This document shows, one piece after another, positions 46,607 to 57,658 of a stretch of DNA of 64,000 nt. The translations under genes were made by a program, and so were the position numbers. The notes beneath the pieces were generated by a model. The model searched no databases. It saw only the letters and a program-made list of their open reading frames with translations, and was not told the DNA's origin. Positions within the stretch are counted from its first letter, which is position 1. The number at the start of each line of letters is the position of its first letter. Source of the DNA: Monodelphis domestica (taxonomy: Eukaryota; Chordata; Mammalia; Didelphimorphia; Didelphidae); assembly GCF_027887165.1 (NCBI RefSeq), contig NC_077233.1:178045506-178109505 (forward strand). The letters run 5' to 3'.

Positions 46607-46812
46607 GCAGTCAGGTGGCATGGAAGCCAATCGAATGCTGGAAGGAAGATCTGTGTGTAAAGTCTGCCTCAGATACTTTCTGGTTTGATCCTAGGCAATT
46701 TATTTAATTTCTCTTGGACTCACTTTCCTCATCTGTAGGATAGAGATAGCCCTTACAAGGCTTTTGGGGGAGAAAAATATATATAAAGCACTTCAAGTGC
46801 CATATAAATACC
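46607..46812 (+). mobile_element. CORE-SINE
   Basis: 'tcaggtggcatggaagccaa', 'cctcatctgtaggatagaga' and 'tataaagcacttcaagtgcc'. Confidence 0.8.
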
Positions 46813-46819
46813 TTATAAA

Positions 46820-47050
46820 AGGAACAAGGTAGCTTAGTGGATGGAGCCCTGGACCAAAAGTCAGAAAGGCCTGTGTTCAAATTTGACCTTACACACTAAT
46901 TAAGTGTGTGGCTCTGTACTAGTGCCTTAACTTCTGTCTGACTCAATTTCCTCATCTGTAAAAGAGGATTATGATAGCACCTACCTCTCAGCATTGTTGT
47001 GAGGATAAATTGAGATAACCTGAAGTTGTTTATAAAAATGCTGATGATTA
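46820..47050 (+). mobile_element. CORE-SINE
   Basis: 'gcttagtggatggagccctg', 'ggcctgtgttcaaatttgac' and 'cctcatctgtaaaagaggat'; full length. Confidence 0.85.
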
Positions 47051-47424
47051 TTCTTTTTATATTAGTTAATATTGTTTGACTCAAAGTCAATTCATGTCTT
47101 ATTGAGGGAGAAGAAAAAAATAGGAAAAATAACAAAAACCATTCCTAAAGAAGATTGTAAAAGGGACTAAGCTTAAGCATTTTATGCTCTGGTTCCTTGT
47201 TCCTCTACACTGTGAGGATCTAGATCTAGATCTTGAGTGTTGGGTCTTTTGATTGACTTTCCTGCTAGGTTTGAAATACTGTCGGTAGAATTGCTTTGAT
47301 TATCAGAGAAACCTTTCAGTGCTACTGTGCTACTTTGTTCCATGATTTCTTTTAAACTTTCAAATCTTATCTCTACCACTTATTAGCATTCTGAGGTTGG
47401 GCAAACCCATTTATCTTTCTTTTT
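47051..47424. other. Unassigned; CORE-SINE scrap at about 47365-47424
   Basis: A 65-codon antisense frame (47182-47379) is unrecognised and partly covers the SINE scrap ('accacttattagcattctga'). Confidence 0.35.
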
Positions 47425-48400
47425 TAAATTTTAAACAAGAAGTTTATTTAAACAACAAGGTGTTTGATTTGAAGGGAAAACTATCTAGGATATATTTCTT
47501 TATAGTAATTTATTCCTACAGAAAGCCAGAGATTGCTCTATATGTAACAGCTAAGTAAAAAAAAAAATTGTCCTTGGTTTTGCAGTGATAAAAGGAAAAC
47601 ATAGAAATTATTCATTCAAGGTATATGAGGATTTTTTTTTGGTGGGTTTTGGTTATTCTTATTAAACAGTGAGAGGAAAGATAAAAGTTGAATGAGCATA
47701 TCACTAGCGGAGAAAAATGGATATTTTCACAGAACCAGTTTGTTTTCTCCCCTCCCCATCTCCATTTGATGTCAGTCAAAACATGCCATTAGTCATATAC
47801 TTAAAACCTTATGCATTATGGCTGGGCAGATACACTAGTTACTTTATGTACAATAAAGGAATGGGGAGAGGGAATAAAGGAAGAGAGAAAACTATAGTGG
47901 ATATCGATTAACCAAATATTGGTGTTCTAATTGTGAATGAATTTTTTTTCTTCCTTTGGAGCACAGTTCTGGAGTAGAGTTATAGGTTCTCTTTTTGGTA
48001 AACACCTCCAGTCTGCTGTTGGAATATATCAATTGTATCTTCATTCTGCATTTCCAACTGTGCAGGTGTGTCTGTTTCATTGATTGCCTGCCCATGAAAT
48101 CGGAATCTGATGTGCCTCATTGACCAACCCTTTGGTTCGCAATAGGCTTTCATTAGTTTCCTAAGTGGTGTTTGCTTCTTAATCTTAAATTGCACTACTG
48201 AGCTGCCTTGCCCTGCCACCTTGAAATTAATGTGGTCCTTGCTTTCAGTCTTGATTCCTTCTTTAGGCTTCGTGTTAGCCATGGTGAGTCTGACGGAGTC
48301 CTCAGCTGCCACGTCACAAAAGGGGAATCAAGATGGTTTGCACCAAGGAAACAGGGGGAGAAGTGGCAGCAGAAAGAGGATGGGAAGGAGGAGGAAGAAG
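47425..48400 (-). pseudogene. SUMO2: SUMO2 processed retrocopy, mRNA-length
   Basis: An intronless minus-strand copy of the whole SUMO2 mRNA. On the minus strand come 5' UTR-like sequence ('gcaaaccatcttgattcccc', then 'gaggactccgtcagac' just before the ATG), the coding frame, and a 3' UTR ending in AATAAA (complement of 47443-47448) with 'cttcttgttt' after it, as I recall for SUMO2. UTR blocks such as 'ctccagaactgtgctccaaa' and 'tgtacataaagtaactagtg' keep their order. A degenerate A-rich tail lies at about 47417-47431. The exact 5' end and target duplication are not clear. Known mammalian parallel: SUMO4 is also a SUMO2-derived retrogene, arisen independently. Confidence 0.92.
47980..48282 (-). 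CDS. SUMO2-like retrogene ORF, 100 codons, stop lost
   Basis: Begins at the ancestral SUMO2 start (MANTKPKEG...) and encodes an uninterrupted ubiquitin-fold SUMO of 95 residues plus five extra. About 20 of 95 positions differ from human SUMO2 (roughly 79% identity by eye), with no gaps. Retained: the N-terminal chain-linkage consensus IKTE (SUMO2 VKTE at Lys11), the SIM-groove core VVQFKIK, and the C-terminal QQQTGG needed for SENP cleavage and conjugation. Changed: His37 to Gln, Arg50 to Pro, Asp63 to His and Pro66 to Ala, some of which touch SIM or Ubc9 contacts. The ancestral TGA after GGVY reads CAA, which extends the tail with QKENL; this would be removed if processing occurs. It may be an expressed retrogene or a pseudogene that escaped disruption by chance; no promoter is evident. 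Reading upstream in frame from a GTG adds ten residues of former 5' UTR, which I do not use. Confidence 0.8.
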   Translation of the reverse strand: MANTKPKEGIKTESKDHINFKVAGQGSSVVQFKIKKQTPLRKLMKAYCEPKGWSMRHIRFRFHGQAINETDTPAQLEMQNEDTIDIFQQQTGGVYQKENL

Positions 48401-49394
48401 AGGAGACATAAATCTGCTCATCCCTGAAGAACCTGTTTGCTTCTCTGCGAAAGGGGGTTGAGGATAGCTGTAGTAATGAAGAGACAACATACTCTTGGAG
48501 ACAGGTCCTACTCTAGACACGCCTATTATCGACCGTAAGAATCTAGTATAGTACAGATAGCCTTCCTACATGGTAGTGGTGGTGAGGCAGAGTTAGGGAT
48601 ATGGTGTTCCTATGATATGAAAAAGCTCTCATAAAGTTTTTTAACTCTCCTTTCCTATCAGAGAAGAAGTCGATCATAGGTTTGATCATAAAAAAGAACC
48701 TGTTGTACAAAGGTATTGTGAAGATCAAAATAGATGTCTGTTGAAGTACTTTGCCTACCTTCAAATAGTATGTACATGTTTCTATTAAAAAAATTCTCCT
48801 GGGCCCACAGGGGCAGGGAGACTGTGCCACTCCTTTCCTCATTAAAGGGCTCTCTGCTCTGTACCCAAGCATGTAGTTTGGACTGGGTTCAATACTAAGT
48901 GAGCCTGACCTCTGATGGTAAAGGTTGGGTTTCCTTTTCTGGTCCTCTTCAGTTCCTTATGCACCTGCCTGGAGCTCTAAGATAACATTATTTATAGTTT
49001 AGATTATGGCTCCTTTCAACACTTTCCCTAAAAAGTGAGGAGTAGAAAAATATGCAATCTACATTATGAACTGAGGATGGGGAAGGCATTTATTTCCTTC
49101 ACACAGTAGGGATGCTAAACGTGAAATATAGGTCTACATTTGACAAAAACAGGACAGGTCTCAGTAACTCAAGTTGGGAATGTTAATAATACTTAAAACT
49201 CATCATAGTGTAAATCAGCTTACAGGACTGATAATTAGCTATTTTATATTTCATCTTGGCTCTGTACTGTCCAAACAATGTTTTATACATGTTTTCTGGT
49301 AATTGCTAATTTTCTTTTTGGTGTAAACACTTCTAAGAGTGGAAGAAGGATCTTTGTACTTCTTCAATTGGTTTTAAGGTTGCCTCCAAGTATG
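48401..49394. other. No feature recognised
   Basis: Unique-looking sequence between the SUMO2 copy and an L1 end. Confidence 0.45.
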
Positions 49395-49665
49395 GATTTT
49401 TTTAAAAGATATTTTATTTTCCCAATGATAGGTATTAACAATTTTCTACATACATTTTACAAAGTTATACTATCTAAATTGCCTCCCTCCATCCTTTCAT
49501 TCCTCCCCTCCTAGAGATGGTAAGCAATTTGATCTGAGTTATACATGTATTATCATGCAAAACATATTTCTATATTCATTGTAAGAGAAAAATAATATAA
49601 AACCAAAACCCCCAAATGAAAACACAAATAAACTAAAGTATACTTTGATATTTATATGGTCGTGT
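49395..49665 (-). mobile_element. L1 3' UTR, antisense
   Basis: 'tattttattttcccaatgat', 'agatggtaagcaatttgatc' and 'atacatgtattatcatgcaa' follow the antisense L1 end; 5' truncated. Confidence 0.8.
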
Positions 49666-51129
49666 CATTTTCAGGGTTAGTGAATATTTGCCCAATATCA
49701 GGAAACAACAAATATATAAGATGAAGCCCAGAAGTACCTAGATAGGACATATCCTTTAGATGTCATGAGTTCACAGTAATATGCAAATTGGGCTAGCAGT
49801 GAGAAGGCAAGCTGCCTCTTCCTTCTCTCCCTCCCTCCCTCCCAAAAGTGGCTTGATATAGTCCTGACCACTGGCAATCACAGAAGAAGAGTAGGGTGTG
49901 ATGACCAGCCCATATGAGCATGGATTGGTCAGTTTTAAACATCCAATGAATTATCAGCTCTTTTGGCTCCACAGTCAATGATGGGACTCAAACATCTGAA
50001 AATACAACCTCTTAACTAGAGTTACACATGTCCATGAGCATCCCCCAAAGTTCTCACATGGTTATTCGGATCCAGGAAGGGTGGCTCTGAGCATGCTTCC
50101 TGGGATAGTCTTCATTACACATAATAGTTGTTATAATGATGACTGAGTTGAGAAAACTCCATTTGTTGCCACAAACAAGCCACTTATTTTGATTCTTTCT
50201 GAGTTGCATCTTGCATTGCCCCCAAGATGTTCTTTCTTTGTTAGTAAATCTGAGGAAAGGTGCCAGGAAATTCAGTATAGTACTGAGAAAATTAAAGTCA
50301 GGCTCCAAGACCTTGTCTTGCACACTAAGGAAAAATACTTTAGTCATAGTGTGAGGGCTTACCAAAGGCAAAATGGGCTTGAAAAACACCACTGGTCTCT
50401 GAGTTGAAATGTTGTGCTCACAGTGAATATTTATTGCCTAGTTCTCCAGCTTGGCCTCTGATAACAAATCTTTCCCTTCATGTCACCTTCTGGATTAGAC
50501 CAGAATTAATTTCACAGCCAGGACCACCAGTAACATATTTGACCTGGTAGTGGGCACTGCAGGAAATTCTATTTGGATTGAAATTTTAGGAATTCCCTTC
50601 ACTGCCTATTTTTTTGTAGTGAAGCGGGATAAATAGCAATAAGATCAAACTTGGAGAAATGCCCATGATTGTCCTATTCCTGACATTTGGGAAGATTCAA
50701 TTTATTTTTGCTATAATAGTTTTCAGTTACTTAGAACACAAACTACACTTATAGACAAATGAAGTCATCTCACTAATCCTCTATTATTGGTAAAATGAAC
50801 TCTTCTACATAAAAGTGTTTTCTAGATAACTGAAGCTTGCCCTTTTAAATAGCAATAGGAATTTAACCATTTTAAATTATGGCACATTTCTAAATTATAT
50901 CATGTAATTCGCCTGAATCATAAATAAGATTATACCAAATGAAACTTAGCATGTTCATAATTCAGAATAATCAGTATAAACATGGGATGCCCTTGGAGGC
51001 AAGGTGAAATAGTGACAAGTATATTGGACACTGAAAGACTTTAGAACTCTATTGCATTCACCATTCTTGATTTCAGAGATGTATAGGTAGAAGGGACGTT
51101 AGCCATACCTTGCTCCCCAACCCATAACC
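49666..51129. other. Mostly unassigned
   Basis: About 1.4 kb of AT-rich unique-looking sequence. Weak CORE-SINE-like words at 51003-51110 are too diverged to call. Confidence 0.4.
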
Positions 51130-51505
51130 TTCAATCCAGTGACACTGCCCTCTTGGCTGTTTCATAAACAGAATTCAATATCTCTTGATCCAGACGTTTC
51201 TCTCGTTATCTCCCATGCCTAGATTATTGTCCCTTCTTCACTCTGACTTCCTTTAAGTCCTAGCAAAAATTCTACCTCCTGAAGCAAGCCTTCCTTAACC
51301 CCTCTAAATTCCAGTGCCTTTCCTTGTTAATGGTCTATATATCCTGTATATAGTTTGCTTTGTATATATTTGTTTGCACATTGTCTCCCTCATTAGATTG
51401 TAAACTCCTTGAGGAAAGGACATTCTTTTGATTCTTTTTTTATATTCCCAGTGCTTAGAACAGTACCCGACACATAACAGACACGTAAGTGAATTGAATT
51501 AAATT
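51130..51505 (+). mobile_element. L2 3' region, sense
   Basis: 'cctcctgaagcaagccttcc', 'tatcctgtatatagtttgct', 'cattagattgtaaactcctt' and 'cccagtgcttagaacagtac' give about 370 bp of L2 up to its terminus. Confidence 0.85.
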
Positions 51506-51529
51506 AGTACAATCCCTCCAGGTCCAAGA

Positions 51530-51625
51530 AGTTTAAGTGGCATACTTTGGTAAGGTAAGTGACAAAGTTTGAATTCATTGAAGATCTCAGATTCTAAATC
51601 AAATGCTCATTGTACTATTTAGTGA
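51530..51625 (-). mobile_element. CORE-SINE fragment, antisense
   Basis: 'ggtaaggtaagtgacaaagt' and 'tcattgtactatttagtgag'; diverged. Confidence 0.45.
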
Positions 51626-51829
51626 GTCAGGTGGCACCAGACAATAGACCTGAAAACCAGGCAGCTTTGGGATTAGTAGATCCTAGTCTTCATTATGCTT
51701 AAGTTCCTCCCCATAGAGAACTTGGAGAGACTTATTTTATATACAGATGAGACTATTTGAGTTATCTTTAATTCCTTTCCACTAAATCAGCCTTCTCTCT
51801 GTTCCTCAAATAGGAAACATTAGGTCTTC

Positions 51830-52170
51830 TTTCCATATCTTAGCACTATCTTGTACACTTTGAAATGAATCTCTTCTTATCTCTTGAGAGTCCCTCTCTT
51901 CCATGCCATTCAAATGTTGTCTTCTACATAAAGGCTTTCCTGATGCCCCCCACTACTAAGGTCCTGCCATGATACACTTTATCTTTAACTACTTGGTACA
52001 TATTTGTACAAAACTTTGTATTTGTGCTGTCTATACATCTTCTCACTAGAATGTGAGCTCCCTGTCAGGTTATTTTTTCCTTTGTATCTTTGCCTCTAGT
52101 ATCTCAAAAAGTCTCTGAAATTTAATAGGTGTTTAATAAATACTTCTTTATTAATTGATTGATTTCTATA
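51830..52170 (+). mobile_element. L2 3' region, sense
   Basis: 'cataaaggctttcctgatgc', 'cactagaatgtgagctccct' and 'aataggtgtttaataaatac', ending in GATT repeats. Confidence 0.8.
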
Positions 52171-52174
52171 TTCT

Positions 52175-52390
52175 CTATTCAAGCTATGATCAAATCCTTT
52201 CATTTCTTCCTTCATTATCTCTTGGATTCACCCTTTCATCTGTATTCCCACAGCTGCCATCTTAGGTCAGGCCCTTTTCACCTTCAGGCGAAGCATGTCT
52301 GTTCTATAACCTCCTGACAGATCTCCTGGTATTCCTTCAATCTCTCATTGATCCAGTCCACCCTATATATGCTGCCAACTTCCTTCCTTT
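52175..52390 (+). mobile_element. L2 upstream fragment, sense
   Basis: 'gccatcttaggtcaggccct' and 'cctcctgacagatctcctgg' are L2 segments that normally lie 5' of the one ending at 52170, so this is a separate copy. Confidence 0.6.
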
Positions 52391-52648
52391 TGCTAGAAAA
52401 GTTGTGTATTTCTTTTCTTAATGCATAATTGTTTGTATTTATAGTTTGGGTCCCCGAAGGCTGCTGGGTTAGAGAGTACACTCTGTGCATATATGTTCTT
52501 AAAAGTATAGCTGATGAGCCCAAAGGGGTGTGTTTCTCATTAATAGACAGCCAGTAGACCCAATTAACTCTTAGCAAAGGCAAATGATGAGATGGTCTAG
52601 TACACATAGTAGCTACAGAACATTTATCTATAAACCTGTGGCAAATTG

Positions 52649-52935
52649 TCTCCCTCCCTCCCTTCCTCCCTTCCTCCCTTCCTCCCTTCCTCCCTTCCTC
52701 CCTTCCTTCCTTGCTTCCTTGCTTCCTTCTTTCCTTCCTTGCTTCCTCCCTTCCTCCCTTCCTTCCTTGCTTCCTTGCTTCCTTCTTTCCTTCCTTGCTT
52801 CCTCCCTTCCTCCCTTCCTTCCTTCCTTCCTTCCTTCCTTCCTTCCTTCCTTCCTTCCTTCCTTCCTTCCTTCCTTCCTTCCTTCCTTCCTTCCTTCCTT
52901 CCTTCCTTCCTTCCTTCCTTCCTTCCTTCCTTCCC
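52649..52935. repeat. (CCTT)n array with higher-order unit
   Basis: The proximal half holds two copies of a roughly 56-bp block mixing CCTT, GCTT and TTCT units (about 52702-52758 and 52759-52814). The distal half is nearly pure CCTT. Confidence 0.95.
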
Positions 52936-54651
52936 CATCATGAAGATATTATATTAAACATCCATACTCAAGAATTAATGTCCTTCTGGTTCATTTTTTT
53001 TTTATAAAAGGGAAGTATGTTGTAAGAGTGGAGATGGATAACTTGTCTGGAATCTTTCTTTGGAAGGGTAAAGATAAAGGTTCTAAAAGGGGAGTTGAAA
53101 AAATATAAAGAAAAAATGTGTTGACAATTTTGCCCCAATTTTGGCCTTGGTATCAGACAAATTTCTTTATTTTTTAAGGAGCTGCCAGATAATTCATAGT
53201 GACTTCCTGATTTTTTTCAAAAGCTTGATTAGAAGTGGGCCCACGTTTTGTATTTCTGAGGCATTTTTTTTCCAATGTCTTCATTGTCTTCTCTGAACTA
53301 GCTGTGAAATTAGGGCACCTCTTAAAGAACTAGAAGCTACCTTAGCATTTCCAGATACCCCAAAGCCATTTAAACTTCTTTTCTCTATTTAAATTAGAAG
53401 CAGTTAACTCATTGGCTGATCTTAATGCACAAATCAATTAATTTAACTGGCTTTAGTGCTGTTTTTACATGAACTGCTATTGTTTGGCTTTGTTTTTAAA
53501 GCCATAAAAATAAAAGTCATAAAAAACTGCACAAGCTGCTTTAATTTTTAAAAATCTACTTAATGTCCATTTGTTAGATGCATAGTATTGAGAGGATGAC
53601 TTCGATAAGGAATACTTTCCTTAGAAGAAAATAATTTAAAATGTAGATGTGTCTGCAGTGATTAAGGCAATGTAAATTAATTAGCTAAGATGAGCCTGAA
53701 TCAGCCTCTTTAAATTAAACCTGCTTTTATTTCTCTTTCTTTTCTGAAATGTGTTCACCCTTGAAAGTGGGCATTCCAGTTCTTGCTTTCATTTTACATT
53801 TAAAATCAACTTGTGGAACCCAGAAGTCTTGCTTTTTTAATGGCTACATTCAAATAATTAGGCAGTTTGCACATTATGTGTACAAAATCCTAGTTTGTAT
53901 ATATGGTGGGGGGTTTTGGAGGGGGGTGTTTCTCTAGACTCTTAAGGTATGGTGCCTGTCTTCAAGACAATTGCACTTGATGCAGATACAATGCAAAAAT
54001 AAATGAAATATTAATGAACAGTTACGACAATAATGTGAGAGATGTCTTAAAGCACTACGTGATTAATTGACAATTGAGTGGTCCATTGGCAAGGTTAAAA
54101 TTTTCAGCAGGGTCAAATCTTTATGAATTAGAACAATTAGGAAAAGCTTCTTTGGGGAAGAGGAAGTTGAGAAAGAGGAACTTTGAGTTTTGTGAAGAAA
54201 GAATGAAGAAATGGAAAAAAATACTGGAATAGAATGAAGTAAAGAAGGGTTCGGTTTGAGTCCCAGCTTACTACCTCTGATCTTGATTGGAGAAATCACT
54301 CATCCTTACTGTACATGTTTCTTGCTATATAAAATGAGGGGATGAATACATTATATCTAATTCTTTCTATGTCAAAACCGAGTTCTCTTTGCTACTTTAT
54401 ATCTATGTTTTGTATCCTTATGCTAACTGATTAATCTTACTTAATGGTTTCCTTATTTGTACAAAGAGAAGGTTTTACTAGAAGGATAACAGATGGGCAA
54501 ACTCAGTAATGTGCTGATATGGAGGAAATAATAAAAGAATTAGAAGAAGACTTCTAGAGCATTGGCTAGATTTCTTTGTAAAAAAAACAAACGATGTTTC
54601 TTGTCAGTTCTGGGAGGGAGGTTTTGAGGGGGGTGATCATGAATCATGTAT
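52936..54651. other. Unique 1.7-kb stretch; candidate conserved non-coding block 53380-53740
   Basis: No repeats recognised. The block is rich in homeodomain-type TAAT/ATTA cores ('caaatcaattaatttaactg', 'gtaaattaattagctaagat'), like many developmental enhancers; conservation is untested. Confidence 0.35.
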
Positions 54652-54656
54652 GTAAC

Positions 54657-55570
54657 TGTGAAAATGTGGGTTTCCAAGACTGTGAATTGCCCAAACTGTA
54701 AAGGTTTCGGCCAAACTGTAAAGATAAATTTTAGTGTCTTGATTTATATAAAAAATAAGTGGTCGCCAATGGAAAATTTCTAAATATGAAAATACCCAAG
54801 TCAGCTGGGTTTTATGGAGATTTTAATTAATACAAATGAAGGAATTAAAGGGAAGGGAGAGAGAGAGAAAGAGAAAATAGTAGGAAGGGCATAGGCCAAA
54901 TCACCTAGGCCTGAGCCTTAAGAGAGATTAGTCAGTCTTTTATCACTTACCACAAGATCGTCCTAAAGAAAAACTCCAGTCCTTCACTGAAATCCTCAAC
55001 TCCTGAACTCAGTTCAGAGACCCAGCTCCTCCAAACTAACTCCAAACTCCAACTAAGTTCAGAGAGCCTCCTCTGAACTCCTGACCTCCTTTTAAAGAGA
55101 ATTTTCTTTTATGTCACTTCCCCTAAATTTTCACATCTACCAATCACAGTAGAAGCTTTCCCCCGGGAACTGTCCATTCTTAGTTCACATCTTCTTTTGT
55201 TATCACCTTCTCTGATTAGATTATATCTTCTGAGTTTTTCACATCTCTTTGCTAAACTTGCCCTTTGTAAGTTGCTTGACCTTTTAGTGATTAATTTAAC
55301 CTTTATAGGTACATATCACCTTTTTTGTATTAGATCTAAAATAGACCAACTAGCTTAGGGTTTTTGCTTCACTATAAGTATGAGTTGGGGACTTTTCATT
55401 GTTCAATCAGGAATTTTACAACTTTATCTTCCCCTAAGGCACTGTCTGAGCAGGGTGGAGTAATTTTAAAGCTCTCAATACATTCCTGACTAAGTACCTC
55501 CATTGTAGAAAATGGGGAATAGCTTAATCAAATCTTCTGAAGTAGAGTCTGAGCAGTTTTAAGATTCACA
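54657..55570. mobile_element. Solo LTR-like element, whole, with 5-bp target duplication (fossil)
   Basis: 914 bp bounded by TGTGAA and TTCACA, which are exact inverted complements. GTAAC lies directly on both sides (54652-54656 and 55571-55575). TG...CA ends with a 5-bp duplication are the marks of an endogenous retrovirus LTR left after recombination between the two LTRs. A 5-bp duplication is common in the ERVL/class III group, but the family is not assigned. No internal region is present. It looks whole, and the perfect duplication suggests moderate age at most. Confidence 0.8.
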
Positions 55571-55639
55571 GTAACAAGAGAAAAATATTCTAAATGAAAC
55601 AAAAAGAAATGAGAAACAAGACAATGACCAAAAAAATCT

Positions 55640-56065
55640 GGCAATATTCATAGGAAGAGATGCAAAGTGAAGTGAGAAGAATCAGGAGAGCATTGTATAC
55701 AGTAACAATGTCTGAGGATCAACTGTGAATCAACTTGACTATTGAACAAGGAAGGATCCAGGACAACTCCAAGAGACTCATGATGAAAAAGGATATTCAC
55801 TACCATCAAATTAACAGTTTTAGAGTCCAAATGCAGATTGAAACATATCATTCTTTACTTGCTTCCACTAGAAAAATATTAATGGGGGACTAAATATTTG
55901 TCTTTTTTCACAACATGGCAGACTTGGAAATATGTACTAAAGGATAACCTGTGTTCTTGGGGATGGAGAAAGGGTCAGAGAGAGGGAGAAAACATGAACT
56001 GATTGTAAAAGGTCATAAAAAACATTAAAAATTACATTGACATATAATCTGGAAAGATAAAATTT
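55640..56065 (+). mobile_element. L1 3' end, sense
   Basis: 'gaagaatcaggagagcattg', 'ggatccaggacaactccaag' and 'atgcagattgaaacatatca', then the 3' UTR and an A-rich tail. Confidence 0.85.
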
Positions 56066-56109
56066 TTTAAATAAAAAAGACAAAACATTCAAAACACAAA
56101 AACAAAAAC

Positions 56110-56310
56110 AAATGGTGGCTTAGAAAGATCTCTTGATTTCAAGTAAAAAGATCTGAATTCAAATTCCATCTCTTCCATGTAACTCTCTGACTTTCAGAAA
56201 GTCCTTTACTATCTTGGTCTCATTTTTCCTTAAGTACATATGTATTTTTTTTAAAGGAGAAGGAAGAACCAAAACTCTACAGTCTTTTTCAGCTTTAAGA
56301 CTTTTGATCT
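56110..56310 (+). mobile_element. CORE-SINE
   Basis: 'gatctgaattcaaattccat' and 'ctttcagaaagtcctttact'; diverged, with a tail insertion. Confidence 0.65.
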
Positions 56311-56524
56311 TTTGGACAAGAATCACAAGGGATAAGGAGGTATGAATGAGTGGTGGTGTGTACCAGTGTACCAGTCCCCCCAAATTGTTGAAATTATTGT
56401 TCTGTCAAAGGAAGAACTAGATAATACAATCAGGACTTCATCAGTTCTAACATTTTATGAATTTATAATTTGAAGAGTTTGTAAAATTTCAATAGTTAAA
56501 GAAGAGCCAGCTAGCAAGGAGGAT

Positions 56525-56945
56525 TGATCATTCATTCAATCAATTATTTACTATATTCCTGCCATGTCCCAGGCACTTTGCTAGGAGCCATATATGAGTA
56601 TACACACACACATACACACACACACACACACACACATATGTGTATATATATATACACATATACACTATGTATATTATACATGGAATAAATATAAAGTAGT
56701 TAAATTTAAGGGACTTTGGGAGAGAAGTTGCTCTTAGGAGAATAAGAAAAAGCTTCATGTAGAATGTGGTACTTGAACTGGATATTGGAGGAAAAAAAGG
56801 CATTCACTGAGATGAAGAACATTCCAGATATAGTAAATGTACAGTAGAAGTATGGAGATGAAAGATGGAGTGCTATGTATGGAACAAAGAGAATAGTTTA
56901 GCTAGATTGTAGAATGTGGGAGCAAAGACAGAAATACGAATATGG
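56525..56945 (-). mobile_element. L2 3' region, antisense, with internal microsatellite
   Basis: The inverted L2 terminus ('ccatgtcccaggcactttgc') is interrupted by (CA)/(TA) repeats at about 56601-56665. It resumes with 'aaaaagcttcatgtagaatg' and 'gaagaacattccagatatag'. Confidence 0.75.
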
Positions 56946-56954
56946 AATACTGGT

Positions 56955-57080
56955 TCAAGAATCTTAGATCTTCTTAGAAGCTTAGAGGTCAACTTTTACA
57001 ATTCAGTTATCTTACAATGAAGCAGCTGAGACCGGGAGATGTTTAATAATTTGTCCAACATCACAAGGTACTAAGAATCT
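56955..57080 (-). mobile_element. CORE-SINE, antisense
   Basis: 'aatgaagcagctgagaccgg' and 'atttgtccaacatcacaagg'. Confidence 0.65.
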
Positions 57081-57211
57081 TTATTACTATAAAAACAGGA
57101 AAAGAGTGAGAAATTTTGGTAATATAAAAAAGATATTAATAAAACTTTTGTTTAAAAAAGTGAATGCACTAAAAAGATTCATTATCTCTGACTTGCAGAA
57201 TGCCTTGTCAG

Positions 57212-57395
57212 TGATCATAGATATTTGTGGAGTCAGAAGGAAGCTTATAGATTATTTTACCTAACCTCCTTAATTTGTAGATAAGGAAACTGAAACTCTG
57301 AAATGCAAGATGGCTTTGTCCAAGATGATACAATTAGATAGTGGTGGATCTGTGACTAGAACCCAAGTTTCTATACTTTTTAGTTTGGGCTTTTA
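57212..57395 (-). mobile_element. CORE-SINE, antisense
   Basis: 'ataaggaaactgaaactctg' and 'ctgtgactagaacccaagtt'. Confidence 0.75.
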
Positions 57396-57514
57396 ATCAT
57401 TATTTTTATCTCTCTCTCTCTCTTTTTAAAAACAAGATTCATGGTTTCATTTGTATAAGTACCTCCTGTGGAAGAAATGCCTTTTACCCATGAAGATTGT
57501 CACCTTTTCTGCAA

Positions 57515-57645
57515 CTTAACCTCTTTGAAAAGAGAGGTGAGCAGACACCAAATGACTTCTCCAGAGTCACACAATCAGGATGTTTCATACATGGGACTTT
57601 AACCAAACCCTTTCTGATTCTAAGTGGTTCAATGCTGCCCCATTT
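57515..57645 (-). mobile_element. CORE-SINE fragment, antisense (weak)
   Basis: 'aaatgacttctccagagtca' fits the CORE; the rest is diverged. Confidence 0.45.
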
Positions 57646-57658
57646 GCTATTCATTCTT

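Noticed and set aside
47182-47379. 65-codon antisense frame with protein-like composition
   Set aside because: Part of it is CORE-SINE sequence and no family is recognised; too short to support a gene.
48283-48312. Ten-residue N-terminal extension of the SUMO2 copy
   Set aside because: It starts at GTG and corresponds to former 5' UTR; the ancestral ATG at 48280-48282 is the better start.
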